NCBI GenBank assembly: GCA_050291365.1
Contig: JBNKJS010000024.1
Span: 84,819 to 148,818 of the forward strand
Direction: 5' to 3'
Origin: JAAGZL01 sp050291365
Lineage (GTDB): Bacteria > Pseudomonadota > Gammaproteobacteria > Chromatiales > Chromatiaceae
Length of the DNA: 64,000 nucleotides
A model generated the notes under the pieces. That model saw only the letters and a program-made list of their open reading frames with translations, was not told the origin of the DNA and did no database searches. Both the position numbers and the translations under genes were made by a program. Below, piece after piece: positions 53,469-62,557 of the stretch (position 1 is its first letter; the number at the start of each line of letters is the position of its first letter).

Positions 53469-56400
53469 TTAACACCTTATCTCATCCAGTACGGAAGAGA
53501 CCTGCTCTATGCGCTGTTCTCTCGCTGACATATCGCGGAAGAACTTTATCTTATCAGCTCCGTCCAGCTTAAACTCTTTGGGTCTGGTCTGGATCAAGTT
53601 GATCAGATGGCCTGGATCAATCTTAGGCTCTCCATCGAAAATGATGTGTCCCCCAGCCGGACCAGCTTCAAGTTTGCGTATACCTATTGGATTGGCCTTA
53701 AGTTTGAGCCTAGTTATCTCCATAAGGTATTTTGTCTGTTCCGGTAGCAGTCCAAAGCGGTCGATCATCTCCACCTGAAGCTCACGCAACTCCTCTTTGG
53801 ATCGGCTGCTGGCAATGCGCTTGTATAGAACCAGACGGGTGTGCACATCCGGGATATAGTCCTCCGGGATCAGGGCTGGTAGTTGTAGATCTATCTCTGC
53901 ACCGTGGTCCAGTGGCCGGTCAAGGTTAGGCTGCTGACCCGATTTTAGGGCATTTACCGCGCGCTCTAGCAGTTCTGTGTATAGGGTATAACCGATCTCA
54001 TGTATCTGGCCGCTCTGTCCCTCACCCAGCAGTTCACCAGCACCGCGTATCTCCAGATCGTGGGTCGCTAGGGTGAATCCAGCTCCCAGCTCTTCCATAG
54101 ATTCAATGGCCTCAAGGCGTTTCCTGGCGTCCGGGGTGAGATTTCTGGATGGAGGGGTTATTAGATAGGCATAGGCCCGGTGATGGGATCTTCCCACACG
54201 CCCCCTTAGCTGATGCAGTTGAGCCAGACCAAGCTTGTCGGCCCGATTGATCAGGATGGTGTTGGCGCTGGGCACATCGATGCCGCTCTCGATAATGGTG
54301 GTGCAGAGCAGGATGTTGAAGCGTTGATGATAGAAATCCCGCATTACCCCTTCCAGCTCCCGTTCCCGCATCTGGCCGTGGGCTATCTGCAATTTAACGC
54401 CGGGCATCAGGGTCTCTAGCCTGTTGGCCATATCCTCGATGGAGCTGACCTCGTTATGCAGAAAATAGATCTGGCCGCCACGTTTTATCTCGCGTTGGCA
54501 GGCCTCTATCACCGTGGCATCGTTCCATTCACTGACAAAGGTCTTAATCGGATGTCTGGCAACCGGCGGCGTTGCGATGAGGGAGAGATCGTACAATCCG
54601 GATAGCGCCATATTCAGGGTGCGGGGTATGGGGGTAGCAGTGAGGGTGAGTATATCCACCTCCGCCCGCAGGGCCTTGAGACTCTCTTTATGACGCACGC
54701 CGAAGCGGTGTTCCTCGTCGATGATCACCAGTCCCAATCGTTTGAATTTCACCTCTTTTTGCAGCAGCTTATGAGTGCCGATAACTATGTCCACTGTGCC
54801 ATCGGTCAATCCCTTGAGCACCTGTTGCTGTTGTTTGGTGGTGCCAAAGCGGGAAAGAATTCTTATTTGAACCGGCCAATCGGCAAAACGGTCGGAGAAG
54901 TTCTGAAAGTGCTGTTGCGCAAGCAGGGTGGTGGGGGCGAGGATAGCCACCTGCCTGTTGCCCTGTACTGCGGCAAAGGCGGCCCGCATGGCTACTTCAG
55001 TCTTGCCGAAGCCAACATCACCACAGATCACCCGCTCCATATGCCGGGGTGACTCCATATCTGCCAGCACTGCATCTATAGCCTGCTGCTGATCTGGGGT
55101 CTCTTCAAATTCAAAATTGGCTGCGAAGCTGGCGTACTCATCTCCAGGTTGAGGAAAGGCGTTACCCTGATTAGCTGCGCGACGGGCGTAGATCTCTAAC
55201 AGTTCTGCTGCTATGTCATGTACCTTTTCAGCGGCCTTACGTTTGGCCCGTTCCCACTGATCTCCACCTAGGCGGTGCAGCGGGGCGTTCTCTGGCGATG
55301 CACCTGAGTAGCGGCTGATCAGATGCAGGGATGATACCGGGACATAGAGCTTGTCTCCCTTGGCATATTCCAAGGTGAGATACTCGGTCTGCATGTCACC
55401 AACCTCCAGTGTTTGCAGTCCTCGATAGCGTCCAACCCCGTGATCTTCATGTACTGCGGGAGCACCGATATGCAGCTCGGTAAGGTTACGTATTACCTGA
55501 TCGGAATCACCGAATTTAGCTCTGCGTCTTCGTTCCTGCCGGACCACTTCCCCTAGAAGCTGGGTCTCAGTGATAAGCACAACTCCATGATCAGGCAACC
55601 ACAGCCCCTGTTCTAATGGGGCCACCGCAATCACCATCTCGGTTTTATGTTGCAGGAAATCTTGCCAGCTGTCGGTTAGGGTGGTTTTTATATTGTAGCC
55701 AGCGAGGGTATCTTTGAGCATCTCCCGGCGTCCGGCGCTCTCTGCCACAAACATGATCCTTCCAGGATTGCTTGCAATGAACTGTTGCAAGAGCGCGGCT
55801 GGATGGACGGTTTTCGCCTTGAAACCCAGGGCTGGCAGTGCCTTGGCGCTGAAGTTGTGGAATGACTTGAAGCCCTTTGTGCGCGATTCGATCTCGCTGT
55901 GTTGCAATCGTACCAAGCGTCCAGATTTTAACCTGTTGGCTAGTTCGTCACTGGTGAGAAAGATCTCTTTTGGCTGCATTAGTGGGCGTTCATGATCATG
56001 TCGCCGTTGTTCATAGCGCTCTTCTACCTGTTCCAGAAAGCTCTCCGCCTGATCTCGAATCTGCTCATACTGGATTGTTAGGTAATCATCCGGCAGGTAG
56101 TCAAACAGGGTTGCAGTCTGTTCAAAGAACAGCGGCAGATAGTATTCCAGACCACCAGGTGTGTTGCCCTCAGATACCTCTCTATAGATCAGGCTACTGT
56201 TTGGGTCTCCTTCAAAGCTGTTGCGAAAGGCCTGACGAAATCTCGTTATGGCATCCCGGTCCATAGGGAACTCACGGGCCGGCAGGATCTCAATCTGCTC
56301 TATCTTCTCCAGGCTGCGTTGAGTTTCCGGATCAAAGGTACGGATGCTTTCGATCTCATCATCAAACAGATCAATCCTCAGGGGTTGGTGGCTTCCCATC

Positions 56401-56957
56401 GGGAACAGATCCAGCAGGGAACCACGCACGGCATACTCTCCATGACCCAAAACCTGGGATACACACTGGTAACCGCTCTGCTCCAGTTGGCTTCTGGTTT
56501 CTGTCAGTGAAAGATGATCACCGATGCGATAGAGAAGGCTTCCCTCCTCAACATAGTTACGGGGAGGAAGGCGTTGCAGCATGGTGCTTATAGGTACTAT
56601 CAGCACCCCTTTGTTCATTCTTGGGAGTTGATGCAGTGATTTAAGCCGTTCTGACACCAGTTCCGGCAGAGGAGAAAATACATCGTAGGGCAGGGTTTCC
56701 CAATCTGGGAATTTGGCTAGTATGATATCAGCTCCAGAAAGAAAGAAACTGATGCTGTCAGCCAAATTTGATGCTGCCTGGACATCCTTCACTAATACCA
56801 GTATCAGACCGTTGTAGCTCTTAGTTGCAGATGCTATAGCCAGGGCATCGCTAGCCCCGTACATGCGTCCCCACTGCAGGCGATCATTCTCAGCCTGGGG
56901 AATAGGTGGGGAGGTTGGATCAGATAAAAGTATATCCGTTGTGTGTACTGGGGACAT
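53469..56957 (-). CDS. mfd: Transcription-repair coupling factor Mfd
   Basis: The 1162-residue protein has the UvrB-like N-terminal module, the RNA-polymerase-interacting domain (about 480-550, VHEDHGVGRYRGL), a RecG-like helicase with GDVGFGKTEVAMRAAF, DEEHRFGVRHKE, TLTATPIPRTLNMAL and QLRGRVGRSHHRAYAYL, and the C-terminal TRCF domain. It displaces RNA polymerase stalled at lesions and recruits UvrA. It is followed by the csiV-like gene after 75 bases. Confidence 0.97.
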   Translation of the reverse strand: MSPVHTTDILLSDPTSPPIPQAENDRLQWGRMYGASDALAIASATKSYNGLILVLVKDVQAASNLADSISFFLSGADIILAKFPDWETLPYDVFSPLPELVSERLKSLHQLPRMNKGVLIVPISTMLQRLPPRNYVEEGSLLYRIGDHLSLTETRSQLEQSGYQCVSQVLGHGEYAVRGSLLDLFPMGSHQPLRIDLFDDEIESIRTFDPETQRSLEKIEQIEILPAREFPMDRDAITRFRQAFRNSFEGDPNSSLIYREVSEGNTPGGLEYYLPLFFEQTATLFDYLPDDYLTIQYEQIRDQAESFLEQVEERYEQRRHDHERPLMQPKEIFLTSDELANRLKSGRLVRLQHSEIESRTKGFKSFHNFSAKALPALGFKAKTVHPAALLQQFIASNPGRIMFVAESAGRREMLKDTLAGYNIKTTLTDSWQDFLQHKTEMVIAVAPLEQGLWLPDHGVVLITETQLLGEVVRQERRRRAKFGDSDQVIRNLTELHIGAPAVHEDHGVGRYRGLQTLEVGDMQTEYLTLEYAKGDKLYVPVSSLHLISRYSGASPENAPLHRLGGDQWERAKRKAAEKVHDIAAELLEIYARRAANQGNAFPQPGDEYASFAANFEFEETPDQQQAIDAVLADMESPRHMERVICGDVGFGKTEVAMRAAFAAVQGNRQVAILAPTTLLAQQHFQNFSDRFADWPVQIRILSRFGTTKQQQQVLKGLTDGTVDIVIGTHKLLQKEVKFKRLGLVIIDEEHRFGVRHKESLKALRAEVDILTLTATPIPRTLNMALSGLYDLSLIATPPVARHPIKTFVSEWNDATVIEACQREIKRGGQIYFLHNEVSSIEDMANRLETLMPGVKLQIAHGQMRERELEGVMRDFYHQRFNILLCTTIIESGIDVPSANTILINRADKLGLAQLHQLRGRVGRSHHRAYAYLITPPSRNLTPDARKRLEAIESMEELGAGFTLATHDLEIRGAGELLGEGQSGQIHEIGYTLYTELLERAVNALKSGQQPNLDRPLDHGAEIDLQLPALIPEDYIPDVHTRLVLYKRIASSRSKEELRELQVEMIDRFGLLPEQTKYLMEITRLKLKANPIGIRKLEAGPAGGHIIFDGEPKIDPGHLINLIQTRPKEFKLDGADKIKFFRDMSAREQRIEQVSSVLDEIRC

Positions 56958-57004
56958 TTTACTGCTGCAATTACTGGTAAGGGCGGGATTGTCTCACAAT
57001 GTGG

Positions 57005-57448
57005 TTAGTGATCAATAGCGTCAGACATCCTTTTTAGAACAGAAAGAGTTGTTTCAAGTTCTGCTTGAGGAATGCCTGATGAGTGTGCTATTGCCAGTTT
57101 AGACTGCTTTTCATCCAGCTTTAAAAATATCTCCTTCCCAAGATCTGAGATGTCTATCAGCTTCGCACGCTTATGGTCAGGATTTTTATGGAACAACAAT
57201 AGGCCATCCTTCTGCATCACATCAACAAGTCGTTGTACGGCCTGTCGGGTTAACCCCATTCTTCTAGCTATTTGTGGTACAGTTTGTGGTTCACCAGCTA
57301 AGAAAATGGCACCTAAAATTTTCCATCTGGCACTAGTAACTCCATATTCCATGCCCATCTGGTCGCCTGCGTTTATAAGGAATCCTCCTAGCTTGAACAC
57401 CTCAAGAACGATTTCGGTGAACACCAGGCCTTTCTGAAATTCATTCAT
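57005..57448 (-). CDS. MarR-family transcriptional regulator
   Basis: The ATG at 57448 has AAGGA upstream; a TTG two codons earlier is less likely. The 147-residue protein is a winged helix-turn-helix with ARWKILGAIFLAGEPQTVPQ and IARRMGLTRQAVQRLVDVMQ, then the wing KDGLLLFHKNPDHKRAKLI. It is divergent from the RND pump operon and its promoter overlaps that of the operon, so it is probably the local repressor and controls itself. Confidence 0.92.
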   Translation of the reverse strand: MNEFQKGLVFTEIVLEVFKLGGFLINAGDQMGMEYGVTSARWKILGAIFLAGEPQTVPQIARRMGLTRQAVQRLVDVMQKDGLLLFHKNPDHKRAKLIDISDLGKEIFLKLDEKQSKLAIAHSSGIPQAELETTLSVLKRMSDAIDH

Positions 57449-57466
57449 TCCCAATCCTTCTTAGTG

Positions 57467-57640
57467 TTGACAACATATTGACAAGATAGGCTTGTAACCA
57501 GATAATGACAACATGTTACCAATTAATCTATGCAGTGGGAACCATGATGCAGCTGTTCCATCGGTTTGTAGTGTCCACCGTCATCTTCTGCATAACTAGG
57601 TACAGAGACGTAAAACCCTTTAATTATTAATATGTTGTCA
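57467..57640. promoter_or_regulatory. Divergent marR/RND promoters with three TGACAACAT boxes
   Basis: Plus promoter: TTGACA at 57478-57483, 17 bases, GATAAT at 57501-57506. Minus promoter: TTGTCA at 57506-57511, 17 bases, TATCTT at 57483-57488. The box TGACAACAT occurs at 57468-57476 and 57506-57514, and inverted (ATGTTGTCA) at 57632-57640. The middle copy covers the marR -35 and the RND start point, and the core AACATGTT is palindromic. This fits MarR repression of both genes. Confidence 0.65.
57544..57630 (+). CDS. Possible leader peptide in the RND operon 5' region
   Basis: A 28-codon frame (MMQLFHRFVVSTVIFCITRY, then RDVKPFNY) lies between the predicted promoter and the pump genes. It has only a weak GGGA before the ATG. 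It could be a regulatory leader peptide or chance. Confidence 0.2.
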   Translation: MMQLFHRFVVSTVIFCITRYRDVKPFNY

Positions 57641-57745
57641 CTAGATGAAAGAGTGTTTTGTTAGTGTCCTTAATAAAACGATGGTGTAGAATGAGGTACC
57701 GAAAGCAAACTCATCATATTTTGTATCATGGATGGTTATTACTGA

Positions 57746-58912
57746 ATGCAACTCCTTAGCAAAATTTCTAACATGATCCCTTTTCAGATACCCAAGAAGT
57801 TGGGTGTAACTCTGATTGGATTGGCTGTATTGATAGGTCTGCCTATAATCATCAAGATGGCCCAATTCTCTGCTATGGGTTCGGCGCAGATGCATATGCC
57901 TCCACAGACGGTGACCGCAGACAGTGTGCGCAGAGAGAGCTGGCCCAAAACGATCAGTGCCACCGGTTCGCTGGTTGCTGTACAGGGCGTTACAGTCAGT
58001 GCGGAATTGGGCGGTAAGATTGTAGCGATCGCCTTTGAGTCTGGCGATCGGGTCAAGGCAGGGGATCTGTTGGTTCGAATTGATGTGTCAGCAGAAGAGG
58101 CACAGCTTCGCTCGGCAGAGGCCGCGGCCAAGCTGGCGCGTATCAACCTGAAGCGTAACCGCAACCTGCGCAAGAACAAGACCGTATCCCAGTCTGATCT
58201 AGACACCGCTGAGGCAAACTTCAAGCAGGCTAGCGCCCAGGTGGACAACATGCATGCAGCCATCGAAAAAAAGACCTTGCGCGCCCCCTTTGCCGGTCAT
58301 CTGGGAATACGTCAGGTCAATCTAGGACAGATCGTAGACAAGGGAACGCCGGTTGTGACTCTGCAAGCCATTGATCCCATCTATGTGGATTTCTCCCTTC
58401 CTCAGCAGCGCTTTTCTGTTTTGGCACAGGATACCGAGGTTAAGGTCACTACCGATGCGGCACCTGGTGAGGTCTTTCCTGGCAAGATCATCGCCGTGAA
58501 TCCAGAGATTGATCAGATGACCCGCAGCGTTCGGGTCAGGGCGAGACTCACTAATAAAAACGAACTGCTACGACCAGGCATGTTCGCTAATGTTGAAGTG
58601 CTGCTGCCGACACAACAGGATGTACTTTCTATTCCGGCTACAGCGGTACTTTATGCCCCCTATGGCGATACAGTGTTTGTCATAGACGAAGTAGAGGATA
58701 AAGTAAGCGGTAAACGGCAACTGTTGCTGCGCCAGCAGATCGTTCGCCTGGGTGAGACTAACGGCGATTTTGTTGCCGTAATCAAGGGACTGAAAGAGGG
58801 CGAAAGCATAGTGACTAACGGTGTGTTTAAACTGAGGCCCAAGATGGCAGTGGTGATTGATAACACTCTGGAGCCAGAAGCGAAGTTGGCTCCCAAGCCG
58901 CCTAACAAGTGA
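57746..58912 (+). CDS. RND efflux pump periplasmic adaptor (AcrA/MexA-like)
   Basis: The 388-residue protein has an N-terminal membrane anchor (about 18-42), a lipoyl/barrel-sandwich hybrid domain (GVTVSAELGGKIVAIAFESG, VKAGDLLVRID), a helical hairpin (about 115-190) and beta-barrel/membrane-proximal parts (RPGMFANVEV, GLKEGESIVTNGVFKLRP). It links the inner-membrane pump to an outer-membrane channel. It has no lipobox. It is the first gene of the pump operon; the pump gene follows after about 50 bases. Confidence 0.93.
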   Translation: MQLLSKISNMIPFQIPKKLGVTLIGLAVLIGLPIIIKMAQFSAMGSAQMHMPPQTVTADSVRRESWPKTISATGSLVAVQGVTVSAELGGKIVAIAFESGDRVKAGDLLVRIDVSAEEAQLRSAEAAAKLARINLKRNRNLRKNKTVSQSDLDTAEANFKQASAQVDNMHAAIEKKTLRAPFAGHLGIRQVNLGQIVDKGTPVVTLQAIDPIYVDFSLPQQRFSVLAQDTEVKVTTDAAPGEVFPGKIIAVNPEIDQMTRSVRVRARLTNKNELLRPGMFANVEVLLPTQQDVLSIPATAVLYAPYGDTVFVIDEVEDKVSGKRQLLLRQQIVRLGETNGDFVAVIKGLKEGESIVTNGVFKLRPKMAVVIDNTLEPEAKLAPKPPNK

Positions 58913-58965
58913 TCTGTTCGACATGAAGTACGCAAGATCTATAAAAGTGAACGGTGGTTGCTAAA

Positions 58966-61900
58966 ATGCATGGAATGAAGAAATCCTTCACCGATCTGTT
59001 CATCCAGAGACCCGTGCTGGCGATCGTGGTCAATCTATTGATCGTCATTGCCGGTATACAGGCATGGAACTCTCTCAATATTCGCCAATACCCGCGTAGT
59101 GATAACGCCTCGGTCAATATCTCGACCGTATATGTTGGAGCAAGCGCGGAGCTGGTGCGCGGTTTCATAACTACTCCTCTGGAGCAGGCGATCGCATCGG
59201 CTGATGGTATAGACTATATCGAATCAAAAAGCCTGCAGGGTTACTCCACGGTTAACGCCCGTCTCAAACTAAATTACGATCCAACCAAGGCCCTGGCGGA
59301 GATCACCGCCAAGGTTAACCAGGTGCGTAACGATCTGCCTGTAGAGGCTCAGGTGCCGGCAATCTCGGTGCAGTCGGCGGACACTCGGTTTGCCTCAGCC
59401 TATCTTAGCTTTGCCTCAGATATTCTATCCCAGGCCGAGATTACCGATTATTTGATTCGCGTAGTGCAACCGCGCCTGGCAGCAGTGGAAGGGGTGCAAC
59501 GGGCGGCTATACTTGGCGCGCGCACCTTTGCCATGCGCGTCTGGCTTAAGCCGGACAAGATGGCTGCAATGCATATCAGTCCATCTCAGGTGCGCCAGGC
59601 CCTAGCTGCCAACAATTTTCTCTCCGCGGTCGGTAGCACTAAAGGCTCTCTAGTCCAGGTTAACCTGACTGCCAATACCGACTTGCACTCTGTAGAAGAG
59701 TTTGAACGCATGGTGATCTACCAGAAAGGTGACACCATTGTGCGTCTACGGGATATTGCCGATGTCGCTCTCGGTGCCGAAGATTACGACACCTCGGTAC
59801 GCTACTCTGGTCAGACAGCGGTCTTCATGGGTATCTTTCCTCTGCCGAGCGCCAATACTATTGACGTTATTAAACTGATACGTGTTGAGATAGATGCCAT
59901 CGCCCGTGACCTGCCGAAGGGGCTTGAAGTCAATATCGGTTACGACGCTTCAGAATATATATCCAATGCCATCACCGAGGTCACCAAGACCCTGGGCGAT
60001 ACCCTGTTGATCGTCATCATCGTCATATTCCTCTTCCTCGGGTCGTTGCGCTCGGCTCTGGTACCGACTATTGCGATACCGGTTTCACTGATCGGTAGTA
60101 TCTTTTTGATGCAGGTATTCGGCTTCACTCTCAACCTGCTCACTCTGCTGGCAATCGTGCTCTCAGTGGGTCTGGTGGTGGACGATGCCATCGTGGTGGT
60201 GGAAAACATTGAGCGCCATCTTCGGGAGGGACGCAGTAAGCTGGAGGCGTCCATGCTTGGTGCTCGCGAGCTGGTGGGGCCGGTGATCGCAATGACTATC
60301 ACCCTGGCAGCGGTCTATATGCCAGTGGCGCTACAGGGCGGTCTAACCGGCGCGCTATTTCGTGAATTCGCTCTCACCCTAGCGGGCACGGTTACCATCT
60401 CAGGCATAGTGGCACTGACTCTGTCGCCGATGATGTCGTCCCATATGCTGCGTGATGCCGATGCCGAAGAGCGAGGTTTCACCGGCTGGGTCAATCACCA
60501 CTTCGACCGCATGCGTCAGGCCTATGGTCGCCTGATCGGTAAAACCCTGAAGGCGCGCCCATACGTTTATGCGATCTGGATTGGCGTATCCTTGATGGCT
60601 TTTCCTCTCTACAGCATGTCGCCAAAAGAGCTGGCTCCAGCTGAGGACCAGAGCGTAATTTTCGGCATTATCAACGCGCCTGCCAATGCTACCGCCGACC
60701 AGAAAGAGTTTTACGGCCGTGCTGTGGAGAAGGCCTTTCTCAGCACCCCAGAGGCGGATCTAACCTTCCAGATTCTGTTTGCGCCATCCGTGGGCGCGGC
60801 CTATGACACCGATGGTTTCTCTGGCATGGTGGTTAAGCCATGGCATGCTCCCCGCGAGCGTACTGTTTTCGAGATAGTGCCGGAGATTCAGGCCAAGCTT
60901 TCCCATATCCCTGGGTTCCAGATCTTCGCCACCACGCCACCTGCACTGCCTGGTGGCAGCAATTTCCCCATCGAGTTCATCATTGCCTCGACTGCAGATG
61001 CCAAGCAACTGCTAGGCTTTGCCCAACAGATTCAGATGAAGGCGGCCATGAGTGGCATGTTTTTCTTTCCACCACAGATTGATCTGCGATATGACCAGCC
61101 AGAGGCTCAAGTGGTGCTGGACCGAGACAAGATCGGATCGCTTGGACTCAATTTGAAACAGGTGGGCAGTGATATGGCTGCGGCGCTGGGTGGGAATTTT
61201 GTAAACCGCTTTAATATCGGTGGACGTAGCTACAAGGTGATTCCGCAGATCGAACGTAGTCAACGCCTCAATCCTGATCAGCTCACCAATATCTACATCA
61301 ACGGGCCAGAGGGTCAGCTTATTCCTTTAAGTAGCGTGGCGCATATAGAGAGCAAGACCGTACCGCGTTCTCTTAACCGATTCCAGCAGCTCAACTCGGT
61401 CAAGCTGTCGGGCATGACCAATCGCACACTCGACCAGGCACTAACCGTGCTAGAGGATGCCGCACGCGAAATTCTGCCGCCTGGATACACGGTTGACTAC
61501 ACCGGCGAATCGCGCCAACTGCGGCAGGAGGGCAACAAGTTTCTACCTGCCTTTGCCTTAGCCATTGTTCTTATATTTTTGGCGTTGGCGGTGCAGTTCA
61601 ACTCTTTTCGTGATCCACTGATCATCCTATTGGGTTCAGTGCCACTAGCCATGTTCGGTGCGCTACTATTCACCTTCCTAAAGATGCCTAATCCCAATAT
61701 GCCGTTCTGGACCAGTAGCTGGACCACTACGCTCAACATCTATGCCCAGGTAGGCATGGTTACCCTGGTTGGGCTGATTGCGAAAAACGGCATCCTCATA
61801 GTTGAGTTCGCCAATAAGCTACAGGAGCAGGGACATCCCAAGCTGGATGCAATCCGTGAGGCATCCATGACCCGTTTGCGTCCGGTGCTGATGACCACCG

Positions 61901-62112
61901 TAGCAACTGTGGCTGGCCATTTCCCTCTCACCCTGGTGACCGGTGCAGGTGCAGCAGCCCGTAACTCCATAGGTTTGGTATTGGTGGGTGGCATGACCGT
62001 TGGCACTCTCTTTACCCTTTTCGTATTACCATCGATCTACGTTCTGCTAGCCAAAGAGCATAATGCCGAGCAGTTGTTACCAGAAGACGAGATACAAACG
62101 GTCGAAGCGTAG
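58966..62112 (+). CDS. RND efflux pump inner-membrane transporter (AcrB/MexB, HAE1-like)
   Basis: The start is uncertain: ATG at 58966 (GGTGG upstream) is preferred over GTG 58954 and ATG 58975. The protein of about 1048 residues has 12 helices and two large periplasmic loops. It begins FTDLFIQRPVLAIVVNLLI and has the proton-relay pair Asp406-Asp407 in VGLVVDDAIVVVENIERH. The later half carries GLIAKNGILIVEFAN and VTGAGAAARNSIGLVLVGGM. Substrates cannot be predicted. No outer-membrane factor gene follows, so a shared TolC would be needed. Confidence 0.94.
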   Translation: MHGMKKSFTDLFIQRPVLAIVVNLLIVIAGIQAWNSLNIRQYPRSDNASVNISTVYVGASAELVRGFITTPLEQAIASADGIDYIESKSLQGYSTVNARLKLNYDPTKALAEITAKVNQVRNDLPVEAQVPAISVQSADTRFASAYLSFASDILSQAEITDYLIRVVQPRLAAVEGVQRAAILGARTFAMRVWLKPDKMAAMHISPSQVRQALAANNFLSAVGSTKGSLVQVNLTANTDLHSVEEFERMVIYQKGDTIVRLRDIADVALGAEDYDTSVRYSGQTAVFMGIFPLPSANTIDVIKLIRVEIDAIARDLPKGLEVNIGYDASEYISNAITEVTKTLGDTLLIVIIVIFLFLGSLRSALVPTIAIPVSLIGSIFLMQVFGFTLNLLTLLAIVLSVGLVVDDAIVVVENIERHLREGRSKLEASMLGARELVGPVIAMTITLAAVYMPVALQGGLTGALFREFALTLAGTVTISGIVALTLSPMMSSHMLRDADAEERGFTGWVNHHFDRMRQAYGRLIGKTLKARPYVYAIWIGVSLMAFPLYSMSPKELAPAEDQSVIFGIINAPANATADQKEFYGRAVEKAFLSTPEADLTFQILFAPSVGAAYDTDGFSGMVVKPWHAPRERTVFEIVPEIQAKLSHIPGFQIFATTPPALPGGSNFPIEFIIASTADAKQLLGFAQQIQMKAAMSGMFFFPPQIDLRYDQPEAQVVLDRDKIGSLGLNLKQVGSDMAAALGGNFVNRFNIGGRSYKVIPQIERSQRLNPDQLTNIYINGPEGQLIPLSSVAHIESKTVPRSLNRFQQLNSVKLSGMTNRTLDQALTVLEDAAREILPPGYTVDYTGESRQLRQEGNKFLPAFALAIVLIFLALAVQFNSFRDPLIILLGSVPLAMFGALLFTFLKMPNPNMPFWTSSWTTTLNIYAQVGMVTLVGLIAKNGILIVEFANKLQEQGHPKLDAIREASMTRLRPVLMTTVATVAGHFPLTLVTGAGAAARNSIGLVLVGGMTVGTLFTLFVLPSIYVLLAKEHNAEQLLPEDEIQTVEA

Positions 62113-62557
62113 ATCCACTTATCTCTGAATAACCCATCCATTGTGTTATGCAGTGTAGGAAAGGGATTGAATGAGATATAAGCTCAAATTACCAAGCCTT
62201 TCAATGTTAGCCCTGCTGCTCCATCCATCCCTATCTAGATAGTCTCTTAGCTCTGAGTTCTCTCTGAATATATTGCAAGCAAGCCCCCAATAGATTTTCT
62301 GCAGCAATCAAAAACAAGAATAGAAAGACTATTAAGCCATATCTGTTTTTGTGTGACTGTTCTCATTGACTACGTGACTATTGCCTCACTTTATTCAATG
62401 AATAATGTTTTTACGTTCACGTGCAATGGAAGCGTGATCGGATCGACAAATGAAATATATAACCACTGCTAATATCCCTAACTCAAGCATGGAAGACATA
62501 ACTTCGCAAGGAAAGGAGATTTGGATGAATTAAATAGAATTAATTAGGAGCGCAGTT
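62113..62557. other. Intergenic region after the RND operon
   Basis: These 445 bases hold no full gene. A 23-codon frame at 62171-62242 has a good ribosome site (GGAAAGGG) and a signal-peptide-like start (MRYKLKLPSLSMLALLL), then stops. It sits where an outer-membrane factor gene would often be found. No clear terminator is visible. Confidence 0.5.
62171..62242 (+). pseudogene. Short signal-peptide-like frame, possible broken gene start
   Basis: The frame reads MRYKLKLPSLSMLALLLHPS and then LSR and a stop at 62240-62242. The ribosome site and Lys-rich plus hydrophobic start look like the beginning of an exported protein. No continuation is seen in other frames, so this is only a hint of a decayed gene. 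Confidence 0.2.
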
